Assembly: GCF_934560975.1 (NCBI RefSeq)
Contig: NZ_CAKTFO010000017.1
Location: 1-64,000 of the forward strand
DNA length: 64,000 bases
Origin: an uncultured Sphingomonas sp.
Lineage (GTDB): Bacteria; Pseudomonadota; Alphaproteobacteria; Sphingomonadales; Sphingomonadaceae
Direction: 5' to 3'
In this document: in pieces, positions 18,335 through 26,601 of the stretch
How the letters are laid out: every line of letters starts with the position of its first letter
Numbering within the stretch: position 1 is the stretch's first letter
Program-made: the position numbers and the translations under genes
Notes under the pieces: generated by a model
Told to the model about the DNA's origin: nothing
Database searches by the model: none
The model's input: the letters and a program-made list of their open reading frames with translations, nothing else

Positions 18335-18676
18335 TTATTCGTAATCGGGGCCGAGATTCTGGGTGCGCGGCGGTGCTGCGGCGGTGAGGCGCAACGCTTC
18401 CGCCGATGCGGACAGCGAACCGATCGCGTCCGGCGCATCCTCTTCGTCGACCTGCACGCGCTGCATGCTCTGCACAACGGCTTCGCGCAGATCCTCCGGC
18501 GCGACCGTCTCTTCGGCGATTTCGCGGAGGGCGACGACCGCATTCTTGTCACGATCGCGATCTAGCGTGAGTTCGGCACCACCCGAAATCTGGCGCGCAC
18601 GCTGGGCGGCAACCAGAACCAGGTCGAACCGGTTGGAAATCTTGTCGACGCAATCCTCGACAGTGACGCGCGCCAT
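18335..18676 (-). CDS. rpoZ: RNA polymerase omega subunit
   Basis: Omega subunit of RNA polymerase (113 residues); it helps assemble the beta' subunit and in many bacteria is part of the ppGpp binding site. The start MARVTVEDCVDKISNRFDLV is the canonical omega N-terminus, followed by the RARQIS and ALREIAEE helices. The C-terminal half is a variable acidic tail typical of alphaproteobacteria. ATG 18676 has GGAG eight bases upstream. It is divergent from the phospholipase-D-like gene by about 60 bases. In many proteobacteria rpoZ is next to spoT; here rsh is 34 kb away. Confidence 0.95.
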   Translation of the reverse strand: MARVTVEDCVDKISNRFDLVLVAAQRARQISGGAELTLDRDRDKNAVVALREIAEETVAPEDLREAVVQSMQRVQVDEEDAPDAIGSLSASAEALRLTAAAPPRTQNLGPDYE

Positions 18677-18738
18677 GTAACGCTCCGCTGGGCAAAAATG
18701 AAGGTGGATTTGGAGAGGCAGCGGGATAGGACGAAGCC

Positions 18739-19902
18739 GTGGCAAAGTCAATCAAAGCGCCCGGAACGCCTCCGCACTTCATGGTGGCGGGCAACCGGCT
18801 GACGCCCCTGACCGGCGGCAGCGCGCGGTTGGCGGCATTGATCGCTCTGATCGACGGGGCACGGCACAGCCTGCGCCTGCTTTATTATATCTACAGCGAC
18901 GATCGGGTGGGGCATCAGGTGTGCGAGGCGCTGGAACGGGCGCTGGACCGTGGCGTGACGGTGTCCATGATCGTGGACGGGTTCGGCAGCAACGCGCCGT
19001 CCTCCTTCTTCGCGCCGTTGCGCGACAAGGGCGCCGATGTCTGCCGGTTCCTGCCGCGTTTCGGCCGGCATTACCTGTTGCGCAATCACCAGAAGCTGAT
19101 CCTGGCGGACGAGGGCGCCGCCATCATCGGCGGGTTCAACATCGAGGACGGCTATTTCGACGACAAGGGCGGCTGGCGCGACCTAGGTATCCGGATCGAG
19201 GGGGAGGCGGCGGGGCGGCTCGCCGGCTATTTCGACGCGCTGATCCGCTGGACACACCAGGACCCGCCAAGAATGCGGCGGCTGCGCGGCACCCTGTCGC
19301 ACTGGAGCAACCCGGAGGGGCAGATATCCTGGCTGCTCGGCGGCCCGACCCGGCGGCTGTCACCCTGGGCCAAGCGGCTGCGGCGCGACCTTCTGGCGGC
19401 GACGCGACTTGACATGATCGCCGCCTACTTCGCACCGACTCCGGCCATGCTGCGCGGGATCGAGCGCGTCGCGCGCCATGGCGGTACGGCACGGGTGGTG
19501 ACCGCCGCCAAGTCCGACAACACCGCCACGATTGCGGCCGCACGTCACACCTATCACCGCCTGCTCAAGCGCGGCGTCCGCATCTTCGAATATCAGCCCC
19601 GGCGGCTGCACACCAAATTGTTCGTGATCGACGATGTGGTCCACATCGGCTCGGCAAATTTCGACGTGCGCAGCCTGTTCCTCAATTTGGAGATCATGCT
19701 GCGGATCGAGGACAAGGGCTTCGCCGACCATATGCGTGCCTATGTCGCGGGCGAGATCGCCGACTCACGGCAGATCACCGCCGCGAGCCATGAGAAAGCC
19801 GGGTGGGTGACCCGGCTTCGCTGGGCCATGGCCTATTATCTGGTGGCCGTGGTGGACGGAAATGTCACCCGCCGCCTCAACTTCGGCCTGGACGGCCGCT
19901 GA
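18739..19902 (+). CDS. Phospholipase D-like / cardiolipin synthase family protein
   Basis: Member of the phospholipase D superfamily (387 residues) with two HxK(x)4D-type half-sites: HQKLILAD followed by IIGGFN near residues 118-135, and HTKLFVID followed by HIGSANFD near 291-310. Both are complete. Bacterial proteins of this layout usually make cardiolipin from phosphatidylglycerol at the inner membrane. No N-terminal membrane helices are present, unlike E. coli ClsA, so it is closer to ClsB/ClsC-type enzymes. It starts at a GTG. The convergent neighbour is a probable phospholipid N-methyltransferase, four bases apart, which fits a membrane-lipid locus. Confidence 0.85.
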   Translation: MAKSIKAPGTPPHFMVAGNRLTPLTGGSARLAALIALIDGARHSLRLLYYIYSDDRVGHQVCEALERALDRGVTVSMIVDGFGSNAPSSFFAPLRDKGADVCRFLPRFGRHYLLRNHQKLILADEGAAIIGGFNIEDGYFDDKGGWRDLGIRIEGEAAGRLAGYFDALIRWTHQDPPRMRRLRGTLSHWSNPEGQISWLLGGPTRRLSPWAKRLRRDLLAATRLDMIAAYFAPTPAMLRGIERVARHGGTARVVTAAKSDNTATIAAARHTYHRLLKRGVRIFEYQPRRLHTKLFVIDDVVHIGSANFDVRSLFLNLEIMLRIEDKGFADHMRAYVAGEIADSRQITAASHEKAGWVTRLRWAMAYYLVAVVDGNVTRRLNFGLDGR

Positions 19903-19906
19903 CGAC

Positions 19907-20536
19907 TCAGTCCTTCCACGCCCAGTAAAGCTGCGCCGGCGGGATGTTGACCGGCTCGAAAGCGTGGTCGATCCGCTCGAACGCGGTCGCCAGGAAGTCG
20001 CGCACCTTGGGCGAGAATTGGTAAACCAGGAACGCGCCGCCGGTGCGGAGCGCGGCATTGGTCTCGGCCGCGATCTTGGGGCCCAAACCGGCCGGCAGGG
20101 TGGAGAAAGGCAGGCCGGACAGGATGTAATCGGCATGGCTGTGGCCATTGTCCGCCATGATCTGGCGCACGTCCGCGGCCGAGCCCAGCACCGGCACGAA
20201 GCGCGGATCGCTGATGGTGCGGCGCAGATAGGCGATGAAATCCGGATTGGTGTCGATCGCGATATAGGTCGCGTCGGGGCCCAGGCGGTCCAGCACGTCC
20301 TGGCAGAAGGTGCCGACGCCCGGCCCATATTCCACGAACAGCCGGCAATTGGCCCAGTCGCTGCGCGACAGCATGTGGCGGATCAGCTTGCGCGAGGAGG
20401 GGATGATCGATCCGACCATCACCGGATTGCGCAGAAATCCGCGGAAGAACATCGCCAGCGGGCCCGGGCCGGCCGCTCCGCTGCCGCGGCGTTCGTCGAC
20501 ACGATTCAGCGCCTGCTCGCCCACAGGTGAACTCAT
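19907..20536 (-). CDS. Probable phospholipid N-methyltransferase (PmtA-like)
   Basis: SAM-dependent methyltransferase of 209 residues. An amphipathic N-terminal stretch (AMFFRGFLRNPVMVGSIIPS) resembles the membrane-binding helix of PmtA enzymes, followed by the SAM motif VEYGPGVGTF, an acidic second motif (AIDTNPDF) and a SGLPFS catalytic loop. The family converts phosphatidylethanolamine towards phosphatidylcholine; a related rRNA-like methyltransferase role cannot be excluded. ATG 20536 has a strong AAGGAG seven bases upstream. The gene is convergent with the cardiolipin-synthase-like gene. Confidence 0.8.
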   Translation of the reverse strand: MSSPVGEQALNRVDERRGSGAAGPGPLAMFFRGFLRNPVMVGSIIPSSRKLIRHMLSRSDWANCRLFVEYGPGVGTFCQDVLDRLGPDATYIAIDTNPDFIAYLRRTISDPRFVPVLGSAADVRQIMADNGHSHADYILSGLPFSTLPAGLGPKIAAETNAALRTGGAFLVYQFSPKVRDFLATAFERIDHAFEPVNIPPAQLYWAWKD

Positions 20537-20645
20537 TCCAACTCCTTGGCCGCACATCGGCTTGTCACAGAAGCGTTTGCAAAAGCGCAGGGCAAAGGCA
20601 AGCGTTCCGGTTCCTTCGCGATTTCCGTCGCGTTATTTCAGTATC

Positions 20646-21032
20646 ATGGCAGAGACCAAGCGTGGCCAGGTAGCGGTGATCTTCCTCGGCCGCCGAACCG
20701 TCGGGGAAGCGGAGGAGTATGCCGCCGCGGTTGCGGCAATGGATCGCCTGGCGGCCGAACAGCCTGGCTACCTCGGTGTCCACAGCATTCGCGGTGAGGA
20801 CGGCTTCGGCATCACCGTCAGCTACTGGCGGAACATGGCATCGGCGCTCGCCTGGCGGGACCATCCCGTCCACGCCGCCATCCGGGAAAAGGGCCGGGCG
20901 CGCTGGTACGAATCGCATGAGGTGATCGTCACCTCCATCGAGCGGAGCTACGCCTGGGAAAAGGGCATTCAGCCAAAAAAAAGGGCCGGTCCCGAAGGAC
21001 CAGCCCATGAAAGTTTAGGAGAGGATGCCTGA
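20646..21032 (+). CDS. Antibiotic biosynthesis monooxygenase (ABM) family protein
   Basis: Dimeric alpha/beta-barrel ABM-type protein of up to 128 residues (VAVIFLGRRT, LAAEQPGYLGVHSIRGEDG, ISYWRN-like SYWRNMASALAWRDHPVHAA). Such proteins oxidise quinone-like or haem substrates without cofactor; the substrate here is unknown. Family homology ends near residue 112 (SYAWEK). The last ~16 codons read through a strong minus-strand terminator at 20975-21006, so the C-terminal tail is probably an accident of overlap. There is no clear ribosome site before ATG 20646. Confidence 0.78.
   Translation: MAETKRGQVAVIFLGRRTVGEAEEYAAAVAAMDRLAAEQPGYLGVHSIRGEDGFGITVSYWRNMASALAWRDHPVHAAIREKGRARWYESHEVIVTSIERSYAWEKGIQPKKRAGPEGPAHESLGEDA
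20975..21006 (-). terminator. Rho-independent terminator of a minus-strand transcript
   Basis: Read on the minus strand this is a 10-bp stem (GGGCTGGTCC / GGACCGGCCC) closed by a UUCG tetraloop with a C-G closing pair, followed by eight Ts. The single imperfect pair is G-U in the minus-strand RNA but C-A in the plus-strand RNA, so it is built for minus-strand transcription. No minus-strand protein gene lies upstream of it, which points to a small RNA starting in 21033-21181. Confidence 0.85.
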
Positions 21033-21092
21033 AAGGCCCGTTCCTTCTGATCCCGGGCCGGTCTTTGTGCAATTGCGAAGGCAAGTGCCGCG

Positions 21093-21109
21093 ATTGCGAA
21101 TTGCGCAAT
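21093..21109. promoter_or_regulatory. LysR-type operator candidate (T-N11-A palindrome)
   Basis: ATTGCG (21093-21098) and CGCAAT (21104-21109) form a perfect inverted repeat with a 5-base spacer, giving the T-N11-A pattern of LysR regulators. A further half-site, AATTGCGAA, lies at 21071-21079. The site is 73 bases upstream of the LysR gene start, the normal place for autoregulation. Confidence 0.55.
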
Positions 21110-21181
21110 CCGCATTCATAAGAGTGGCGGAATAGGCATTCACAGGGCAGGGCTGAACCGGCACCCTGCAGGGAGAGACCG

Positions 21182-22063
21182 ATGCGGCGCCTTCCACCAC
21201 TTACGGCTGTTGAAGCATTCGTTCAGGTCGCGCGCCTCGGTTCGGTGAAGGCCGCGGCGGAGGAGCTGGCTTTATCCTCGCCTGCCCTCAGCCGGCGAAT
21301 CCAGGCGCTGGAGCGGTTCATCTCCAAGCCCTTGTTCGAACGGCGGCACCAGGCGCTGGTCCTCAACAATGACGGCCAGGCCTTGCTGGCGCGGGTGGCG
21401 CCTGCGTTGGATCAACTCGCCATTGCAGTGGATGCAAGCAAGGGCGAAGCGGATCTGATGCGGTTGCGCCTGAATGTTCCGCCGCTTTTCGCATCGCAGC
21501 GACTGATCGGCCGCCTGCCGGAACTGCGCGAGCGGCATCCCAGCCTGCACATCGACATCGATACCCAACCCCATCCCCTGGTCCGCCTGGGCGAGGGACT
21601 CGACGCGGCGATCATCATCGCACGCGACATCGATCCGGCGCTCTATTCGCGCAAGATCGCGCGCAGCCGCATCGCCGCCATCGGCGCGCCCAGTTTGAAG
21701 CAGGGCCCGAACGCGCTCCGCAAGCCGGAGGATCTGGCGCGCGCCACCATCTTCGTCCACCGCGACATGGCGGAACTGTTCCCGATCTGGCGGGAGGCGA
21801 TCGGCCTGCCCGATCTGGAGCCCGCCGCCATCGACCATTTTGACGCAGGTCAGCTCATCCTGGAAGCGGCGGCGCAGGGACTCGGCGTTGCCTTCATGCT
21901 CGACGAACATGTCACCGGCGGACACGATCCCCGGCTGGTCCGCATCTTCGACGAGGTGGCGGATTCCTCTTACTCCTACTGGTTCGCCTGTCGTCGCGCT
22001 GGCCTCAGCAACCGCGCGGTGAAGCTGTTCCACGACTGGATGTTCGAAGCGATCGGCGGCTGA
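21182..22063 (+). CDS. LysR family transcriptional regulator
   Basis: LysR regulator (293 residues) with an N-terminal winged helix (LTAVEAFVQVARLGSVKAAAEELALSSPALSRRI as spaced motifs: VEAFVQVARLGS, AAEELALS, ALSRRIQALE) and a GcvA-like effector-binding domain. It starts at ATG 21182 with GGGAGAGA upstream. No regulated gene is divergent from it; the nearest upstream element is the palindrome at 21093 and the putative minus-strand small transcript. The effector is unknown. Confidence 0.9.
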   Translation: MRRLPPLTAVEAFVQVARLGSVKAAAEELALSSPALSRRIQALERFISKPLFERRHQALVLNNDGQALLARVAPALDQLAIAVDASKGEADLMRLRLNVPPLFASQRLIGRLPELRERHPSLHIDIDTQPHPLVRLGEGLDAAIIIARDIDPALYSRKIARSRIAAIGAPSLKQGPNALRKPEDLARATIFVHRDMAELFPIWREAIGLPDLEPAAIDHFDAGQLILEAAAQGLGVAFMLDEHVTGGHDPRLVRIFDEVADSSYSYWFACRRAGLSNRAVKLFHDWMFEAIGG

Positions 22064-22127
22064 CCCCGTCACCGTTTCGCAATGCTTCCCCCCTATGAAA
22101 GGGAACGTGTTGAACGGGGGTTCTGGC

Positions 22128-22199
22128 ATGCTGCGATTGATATTGGCCCTGGCGACCGGCGTGATGGACAAGACACCCAGGCGCGAGCAGCGCCGCTGA
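22128..22199 (+). CDS. Candidate 23-residue microprotein
   Basis: A 23-codon frame in the 203-base gap between the LysR and epimerase genes: a hydrophobic N-terminal segment (LRLILALATGVM) followed by a basic tail. A GGGGG run lies eight bases before the ATG. Such short leader-like membrane peptides exist, but composition and ribosome site alone are weak support. Confidence 0.3.
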   Translation: MLRLILALATGVMDKTPRREQRR

Positions 22200-22266
22200 A
22201 ACGGCCGGGCGCGTTCGCGGCGTTTAGCGGCTTAACGTCCCTGCCGTCGTGCCCTAGACCGCAGCC

Positions 22267-23151
22267 ATGAGCGCATCCATCCGCATTGCCGGCGACCATC
22301 TGGCCGCCGAGATCAATCCGTTAGGGGCCGAACTCGTCCGGTTGCAGGACGAGCAGGGGCGCGACCTGATGTGGGACGGCAATCCCGCGATCTGGAACGG
22401 GCGGGCGCCGCTCCTCTTCCCGATCGTGGGCGGGCTTGCGGGCGGTACGATCCGGGTCGGCGATGCGGACTATCCCCTGCCGCGTCACGGCTTCGCCCGC
22501 CGCATGGACTTTACCCCGGCGGAGCAGGGTACGGATACCGCGCTGTTCCGGCTGGAGGCGGATGCGGCGACACGCATGGTCTATCCGTTCGACTTCCGCC
22601 TGGACATGCGATTCACGATCGCCGGCACGACCCTGCTGTGCGAAGCGACCCTCCACAATCCCGGCGATGCGCCGCTGCCGGCGAGTTTCGGCTACCATCC
22701 GGCCTTTCTCTGGCCCCTGCCGTGGGGTGGCGACCGCGCCGATCACCGCCTCCGTTTCGATCATGCGGAGCCCGCGTCGGTCCGCCGGGTCGATGCCGAC
22801 GGGCTTCTTCGGGCCGAGTCGGAGCAGACGCCGGTGACGGGGACCGACCTCCCCCTCCGCGACGCATTGTTCGCGGATGATGCGCTGATCTTCGACCGGA
22901 TCACGTCGCGGAAGGTTCGCTACGGCGTGGCCGGAGGACGACAGCTGGAGGTGCGGTTCCCGGACATGCCGCTGCTCGGCATCTGGACCAAGCCGGGCGC
23001 GGGCTACCTCTGCATCGAGCCGTGGCAGGGTATCGCCGATCCCGCCGGCTATGCGGGGCAGTTCCGCGACAAGCCCGGCGTGGTCGAGGTCGCGGCGGGG
23101 TCCGCCGGCCGCTTCACCATGGAGATCGACATCGGAGCCGACAATATCTGA
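22267..23151 (+). CDS. Aldose 1-epimerase family protein
   Basis: Galactose-mutarotase-like beta-sandwich protein (294 residues) of the LacX/YeaD-type group. Visible motifs are WNGRAPLLFPIVG, the active-site RHGFAR, a central FGYHPAF with the catalytic histidine, and a late CIEPWQG with the glutamate. It should interconvert alpha and beta anomers of hexoses or hexose phosphates. No sugar-metabolism genes adjoin it, so the substrate is open. A short hairpin (GCCAGG / CCTGGC, 23156-23173) follows the stop and may end the transcript. Confidence 0.85.
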   Translation: MSASIRIAGDHLAAEINPLGAELVRLQDEQGRDLMWDGNPAIWNGRAPLLFPIVGGLAGGTIRVGDADYPLPRHGFARRMDFTPAEQGTDTALFRLEADAATRMVYPFDFRLDMRFTIAGTTLLCEATLHNPGDAPLPASFGYHPAFLWPLPWGGDRADHRLRFDHAEPASVRRVDADGLLRAESEQTPVTGTDLPLRDALFADDALIFDRITSRKVRYGVAGGRQLEVRFPDMPLLGIWTKPGAGYLCIEPWQGIADPAGYAGQFRDKPGVVEVAAGSAGRFTMEIDIGADNI

Positions 23152-23302
23152 ACATGCCAGGCACGGTCCTGGCGTGGTGCAGCCGCGTCACGTTCGTCAC
23201 ATTCCCGCGTCGAACCGATCGAATCCGGGGAGAAGTGAGACGAACCGCCGGTGTCTTGGGCTTGTGAGACAGCGCCGGGGGCAGTAATCGGACACGGCAT
23301 CC

Positions 23303-25438
23303 ATGCCCGCCCGCCCCAAATCCCCCAAATCCGCCCCGCCGCCTTCCGGCCGCGCCCGTCATATCGGCCGCGTGATCGTGAAGACGGCCCTGTTCGGCCT
23401 GATCGCCGGCATCGCCGCTCTGGTGATCGCCGTGCTGGTCACGATGGCGTCGCTGCCATCCTATTCCGAACTGACGCAGAAACCCAATGGCCAGACGGTG
23501 CGCGTCCACGCCGCCGACGGGACGTTGCTGGTGTCCCTGGGGCCGAGCTACGGTGAATGGATCCCGCACGATCGCCTTCCGGCAGTGATGCGCGATGCAA
23601 TCGTCGCGGTCGAGGATCGGCGCTATTACAGCCATTTCGGGGTCGATCCGATCGGTGTCGCCCGCTCCGCCTACCTGATCTACGAGCGGCAGGGGCAAGG
23701 CCGGCGTTGGCAGGGTGCGTCGACGATCACGCAGCAGATCGTCCGCAACATCTTCCTGACCAACGCCTACAGCTTCGGCCGCAAGGTCCGCGAATCCGTG
23801 CTGGCACTGGCGATGGAGCGCAAATTCTCCAAGGACCAGATCCTGGAGCTGTACCTCAACCGCGTCTATTTCGGCGGCGGTGCCTATGGCGTGGACGCGG
23901 CCAGCCGCAAATTCTTCGGCCATTCCGGCACCCGGCTCAACCTGGCGGAGGCGGCGATCATCGCCGGCCTGGTCAAGGCGCCATCGCATTACTCGCCGTC
24001 GGCCGATCCCGAGGCGGCGGTGGACCGCGCCAAGGTCGTGCTGGAGGTGATGCAGGATGCGGATGCGATCACCCCGGCGGAGGCGCGCGCCGCCCGGCTC
24101 GACCGGGTCCGCTTCGTGCCGGAGCCGAAGCAGAACAGCGTCCGTTATTTCACCGACTGGGCGCTGGGACAGCTCGACTCGCTGGTGGACGAACAGTCCG
24201 CGCCGCTCGACATCTGGACCACGCTCGACCTGCGGATGCAGCGCGCGGCGGACCAGGCAATCCGCCAGAATACGCCCGCCAACCTCCAAGGTGCGTTAGT
24301 GTCGCTGGAGAATGACGGCGCGGTGCGCGCGATGGTGGGCGGGACCGATTACGTCACCTCCATCTACAATCGCGCGACGCAGGCGCAGCGGCAGCCGGGA
24401 TCCGCATTCAAGCTGTTCGTCTATCTCGCCGCGCTGGAGGCCGGGGTGAAGCCCGGCGATCCGGTGGTGGACGAGCCGATCACCATCGACGGCTGGAGCC
24501 CGCGCAACAGCTCGCGCCGTTTCCTGGGCCAGATCGACATCCGCAACGCCTTTGCCCTGTCCATCAATACGGTCGCGGCGCAGATGGGGCAGAAGGTCGG
24601 CTTCGACACGGTTGCCGACATGGCGCACCGGCTGGGCATCTCGACCCGGCTCAACACCCATCCTTCCATGGTGCTCGGCACCTCCGACGTGCGGCTGATC
24701 GACATGACGCGCGCCTTTGCGGTCATCTCCAACGGCGGCAATGCGGTGACGCCCTACGGCATCCTGCGCGTCAGCACGACCGACGGCACCATCCTGTACC
24801 AGCATGAGGCGCAGTCGCCGCGGGTGCTGGTCGCGCCCTTTGTGGCGGCGGGCATGACCGACCTGTTGCAGACCGCCGTCAATACCGGCACCGCGCGCGC
24901 GGCGCAGATCGGTCGGCCGGTGGCGGGCAAGACCGGCACCACGTCGTCCAACAAGGATGGCTGGTTCCTGGGCTTCTCCTCCGGCCTGACCACCGGGGTG
25001 TGGATGGGCCGCGACGATGCCAAGGCGATTCCGGGCTTGCAGGGCGGGCGCAATCCCGCCCAGGCATTCGCATCCTTCATGCAGACCGCGCTCCGCACCC
25101 GGCCGGCGCAGCAGTTCGACACGGAAGTGACCCTGCCGGAGTGGCAGTTGGAGCCGGACGAGGAGGCCTATTACGGCGATCCCGACCAGCAATTCGGCTC
25201 CGACGAGGAGGGCGTGACGCCACCGCCCGAGGGCCAGCCCGCGCCTGGCGATGGGGATGACACGGTAACATTGCCCTATGAGGACGATACGGCCGGAACT
25301 CCGCCGCCGCCTCCGCCCGCCCGCCGCGCACCCGCGCCCGATCGCGTCCCGTCCGGTGACCAGCAACGGCCGCCGCAGATCGACCAAAGGTGGCTGGAAG
25401 GGGTCTTGCGGGACCAGCAGCAGCGCCCGCCGCGCTGA
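23303..25438 (+). CDS. Bifunctional penicillin-binding protein 1A (transglycosylase/transpeptidase)
   Basis: Class A PBP of 711 residues that polymerises and crosslinks peptidoglycan. A cytoplasmic basic tail and one transmembrane helix (residues ~25-50) precede the GT51 glycosyltransferase (EDRRYYSHFG, GASTITQQIVRN, RKVRE, LELYLNRVYFGGGAYG). The transpeptidase carries the active-site SxxK (PGSAFKLF), SIN and KTGTT motifs. The C-terminus is a Pro/Asp-rich tail of about 90 residues. It is monocistronic. Its length and domain order are normal for the family. Confidence 0.93.
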   Translation: MPARPKSPKSAPPPSGRARHIGRVIVKTALFGLIAGIAALVIAVLVTMASLPSYSELTQKPNGQTVRVHAADGTLLVSLGPSYGEWIPHDRLPAVMRDAIVAVEDRRYYSHFGVDPIGVARSAYLIYERQGQGRRWQGASTITQQIVRNIFLTNAYSFGRKVRESVLALAMERKFSKDQILELYLNRVYFGGGAYGVDAASRKFFGHSGTRLNLAEAAIIAGLVKAPSHYSPSADPEAAVDRAKVVLEVMQDADAITPAEARAARLDRVRFVPEPKQNSVRYFTDWALGQLDSLVDEQSAPLDIWTTLDLRMQRAADQAIRQNTPANLQGALVSLENDGAVRAMVGGTDYVTSIYNRATQAQRQPGSAFKLFVYLAALEAGVKPGDPVVDEPITIDGWSPRNSSRRFLGQIDIRNAFALSINTVAAQMGQKVGFDTVADMAHRLGISTRLNTHPSMVLGTSDVRLIDMTRAFAVISNGGNAVTPYGILRVSTTDGTILYQHEAQSPRVLVAPFVAAGMTDLLQTAVNTGTARAAQIGRPVAGKTGTTSSNKDGWFLGFSSGLTTGVWMGRDDAKAIPGLQGGRNPAQAFASFMQTALRTRPAQQFDTEVTLPEWQLEPDEEAYYGDPDQQFGSDEEGVTPPPEGQPAPGDGDDTVTLPYEDDTAGTPPPPPPARRAPAPDRVPSGDQQRPPQIDQRWLEGVLRDQQQRPPR

Positions 25439-25475
25439 TCGGCGGCACGCGCGTCATGCCTGCCGCCGGGATCGT

Positions 25476-26201
25476 TCAGTCCGTTCGGCCGATCGCATGA
25501 AGCCCGGCGCCCCGGGTGCGTAACCAGGTGCGTTCCGCCCGCGGATCGCGGCCGAGCAGGGCCTCCACCGCGGCGTGAAAGGCCGGGCTGTGGTCCATGT
25601 GGAGGCGATGCCCCACCTCGTGCGCGACGGTCGCCTCCAGTACCGCCGGCGGCGCCAGGATCAGCCGCCAGCTATAGGCGATGTCGCCTCCGCTGGAACA
25701 GCTGCCCCAGCGGCTGCGCGGATCGCCGATGCGCACCCGCCCCACGGTCACCCCGGCCTTGCCGGCAAAGCGGCGCGTTTCCGCCTCCAGTACGATCCGC
25801 GCCTGCTCGCGCAGCCAGCGCAGCACGCGGGCACCGACCATCTCGGCGGGGCCGCCGACCAGCAGTTGATCGCCGCTGACGCGCACCGCCCGCGCTCCCC
25901 CCGCAACCCGGATGGTCAGCATTTCGCCGCGAAACGGCAGGGTCGTGCCATCGCCCAGCGGCCGGGGTGCCGCTGTCTTGGCCAAGGCTGCCTCGATCCA
26001 CGGGCGCTGGCTTTCGGCCCAGTCGAGCGCCGGCTGGAGCGCGGCGCGGCGCGGCAGGGTCAGGCTGATCCGGCCATCGCGCGGGTCCACCGCCAGCCGC
26101 ATCCGCCGCGCGGTGGCGGAGCGGCGGACGATCAGCGGCCGGGTGCGGCCCCCGGCCGTGAACGACCGGTCAGAGCTCCCGGTCAACGATGTGATACTCA
26201 A
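25476..26201 (-). CDS. M48/YgjP-type (DUF45) zinc metalloprotease
   Basis: Predicted zinc-dependent peptidase of the YgjP/WLM-related group (241 residues). It has the HEVGHRLHMDHSPAFH block (HExxH plus a downstream third ligand) and the family RWGSCSS motif just before it. The fold resembles the SprT and Wss1-type proteases. The start is uncertain: a TTG at 26201 gives a 32-base overlap with the upstream YcgN gene. It is the last gene of the sco-ycgN-ygjP-like unit. Confidence 0.83.
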   Translation of the reverse strand: MSITSLTGSSDRSFTAGGRTRPLIVRRSATARRMRLAVDPRDGRISLTLPRRAALQPALDWAESQRPWIEAALAKTAAPRPLGDGTTLPFRGEMLTIRVAGGARAVRVSGDQLLVGGPAEMVGARVLRWLREQARIVLEAETRRFAGKAGVTVGRVRIGDPRSRWGSCSSGGDIAYSWRLILAPPAVLEATVAHEVGHRLHMDHSPAFHAAVEALLGRDPRAERTWLRTRGAGLHAIGRTD

Positions 26202-26601
26202 GCTCGCCCGCCTCGTCCTCGGACACGGTCCAGCCGCGCGTCGACATGCCCGCCTGGTGGACCGTCTCGCGACTGCCGCTGACCAGATAATGCCAGTCGG
26301 GCAGGGGCTTGCCGTCCGCCACCAGCCGATAGGCGCAGGTCGACGGCAGCCACTCCAGCTCCTCCAGCTTGGCCGGGGTCAGGCGGACACAATCGGGGAC
26401 GAAGCGTTTGCGGTTCTTGTAGTCGCGGCACAGCCCGTTCTTGCGGTCCAGCAGGCGGCAGGCGACGTTGGTGGGGTAGATCGCCCCGGTCTCCTCATCC
26501 TCCAATTTGTGGAGGCAGCACTTGCCGCAGCCGTCACACAGCGACTCCCATTCGTCGCGCGACAGCTGATCGATCGGCTTGTTTTCCCAAAATCGATTCA
26601 T
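26170..26601 (-). CDS. YcgN family cysteine-cluster protein (UPF0260)
   Basis: Small Cys-rich protein of the YcgN/CxxCxxCC family (143 residues). The motif CDGCGKCCL lies near residue 24, with further cysteines in ACRLLDRKNGLCRDY and FVPDC, a pattern for binding zinc or an Fe-S cluster. The molecular role is unknown. The ATG at 26601 overlaps the stop of the SCO gene by 4 bases (ATGA), so it is translationally coupled. A GTG three codons upstream is an alternative. Confidence 0.85.
   Translation of the reverse strand: MNRFWENKPIDQLSRDEWESLCDGCGKCCLHKLEDEETGAIYPTNVACRLLDRKNGLCRDYKNRKRFVPDCVRLTPAKLEELEWLPSTCAYRLVADGKPLPDWHYLVSGSRETVHQAGMSTRGWTVSEDEAGELEYHIVDREL

Noticed and set aside
22102..22126. 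An EcfG promoter before the epimerase gene
   Set aside because: GGAAC is present but CGTT is not at 16-17 bases.
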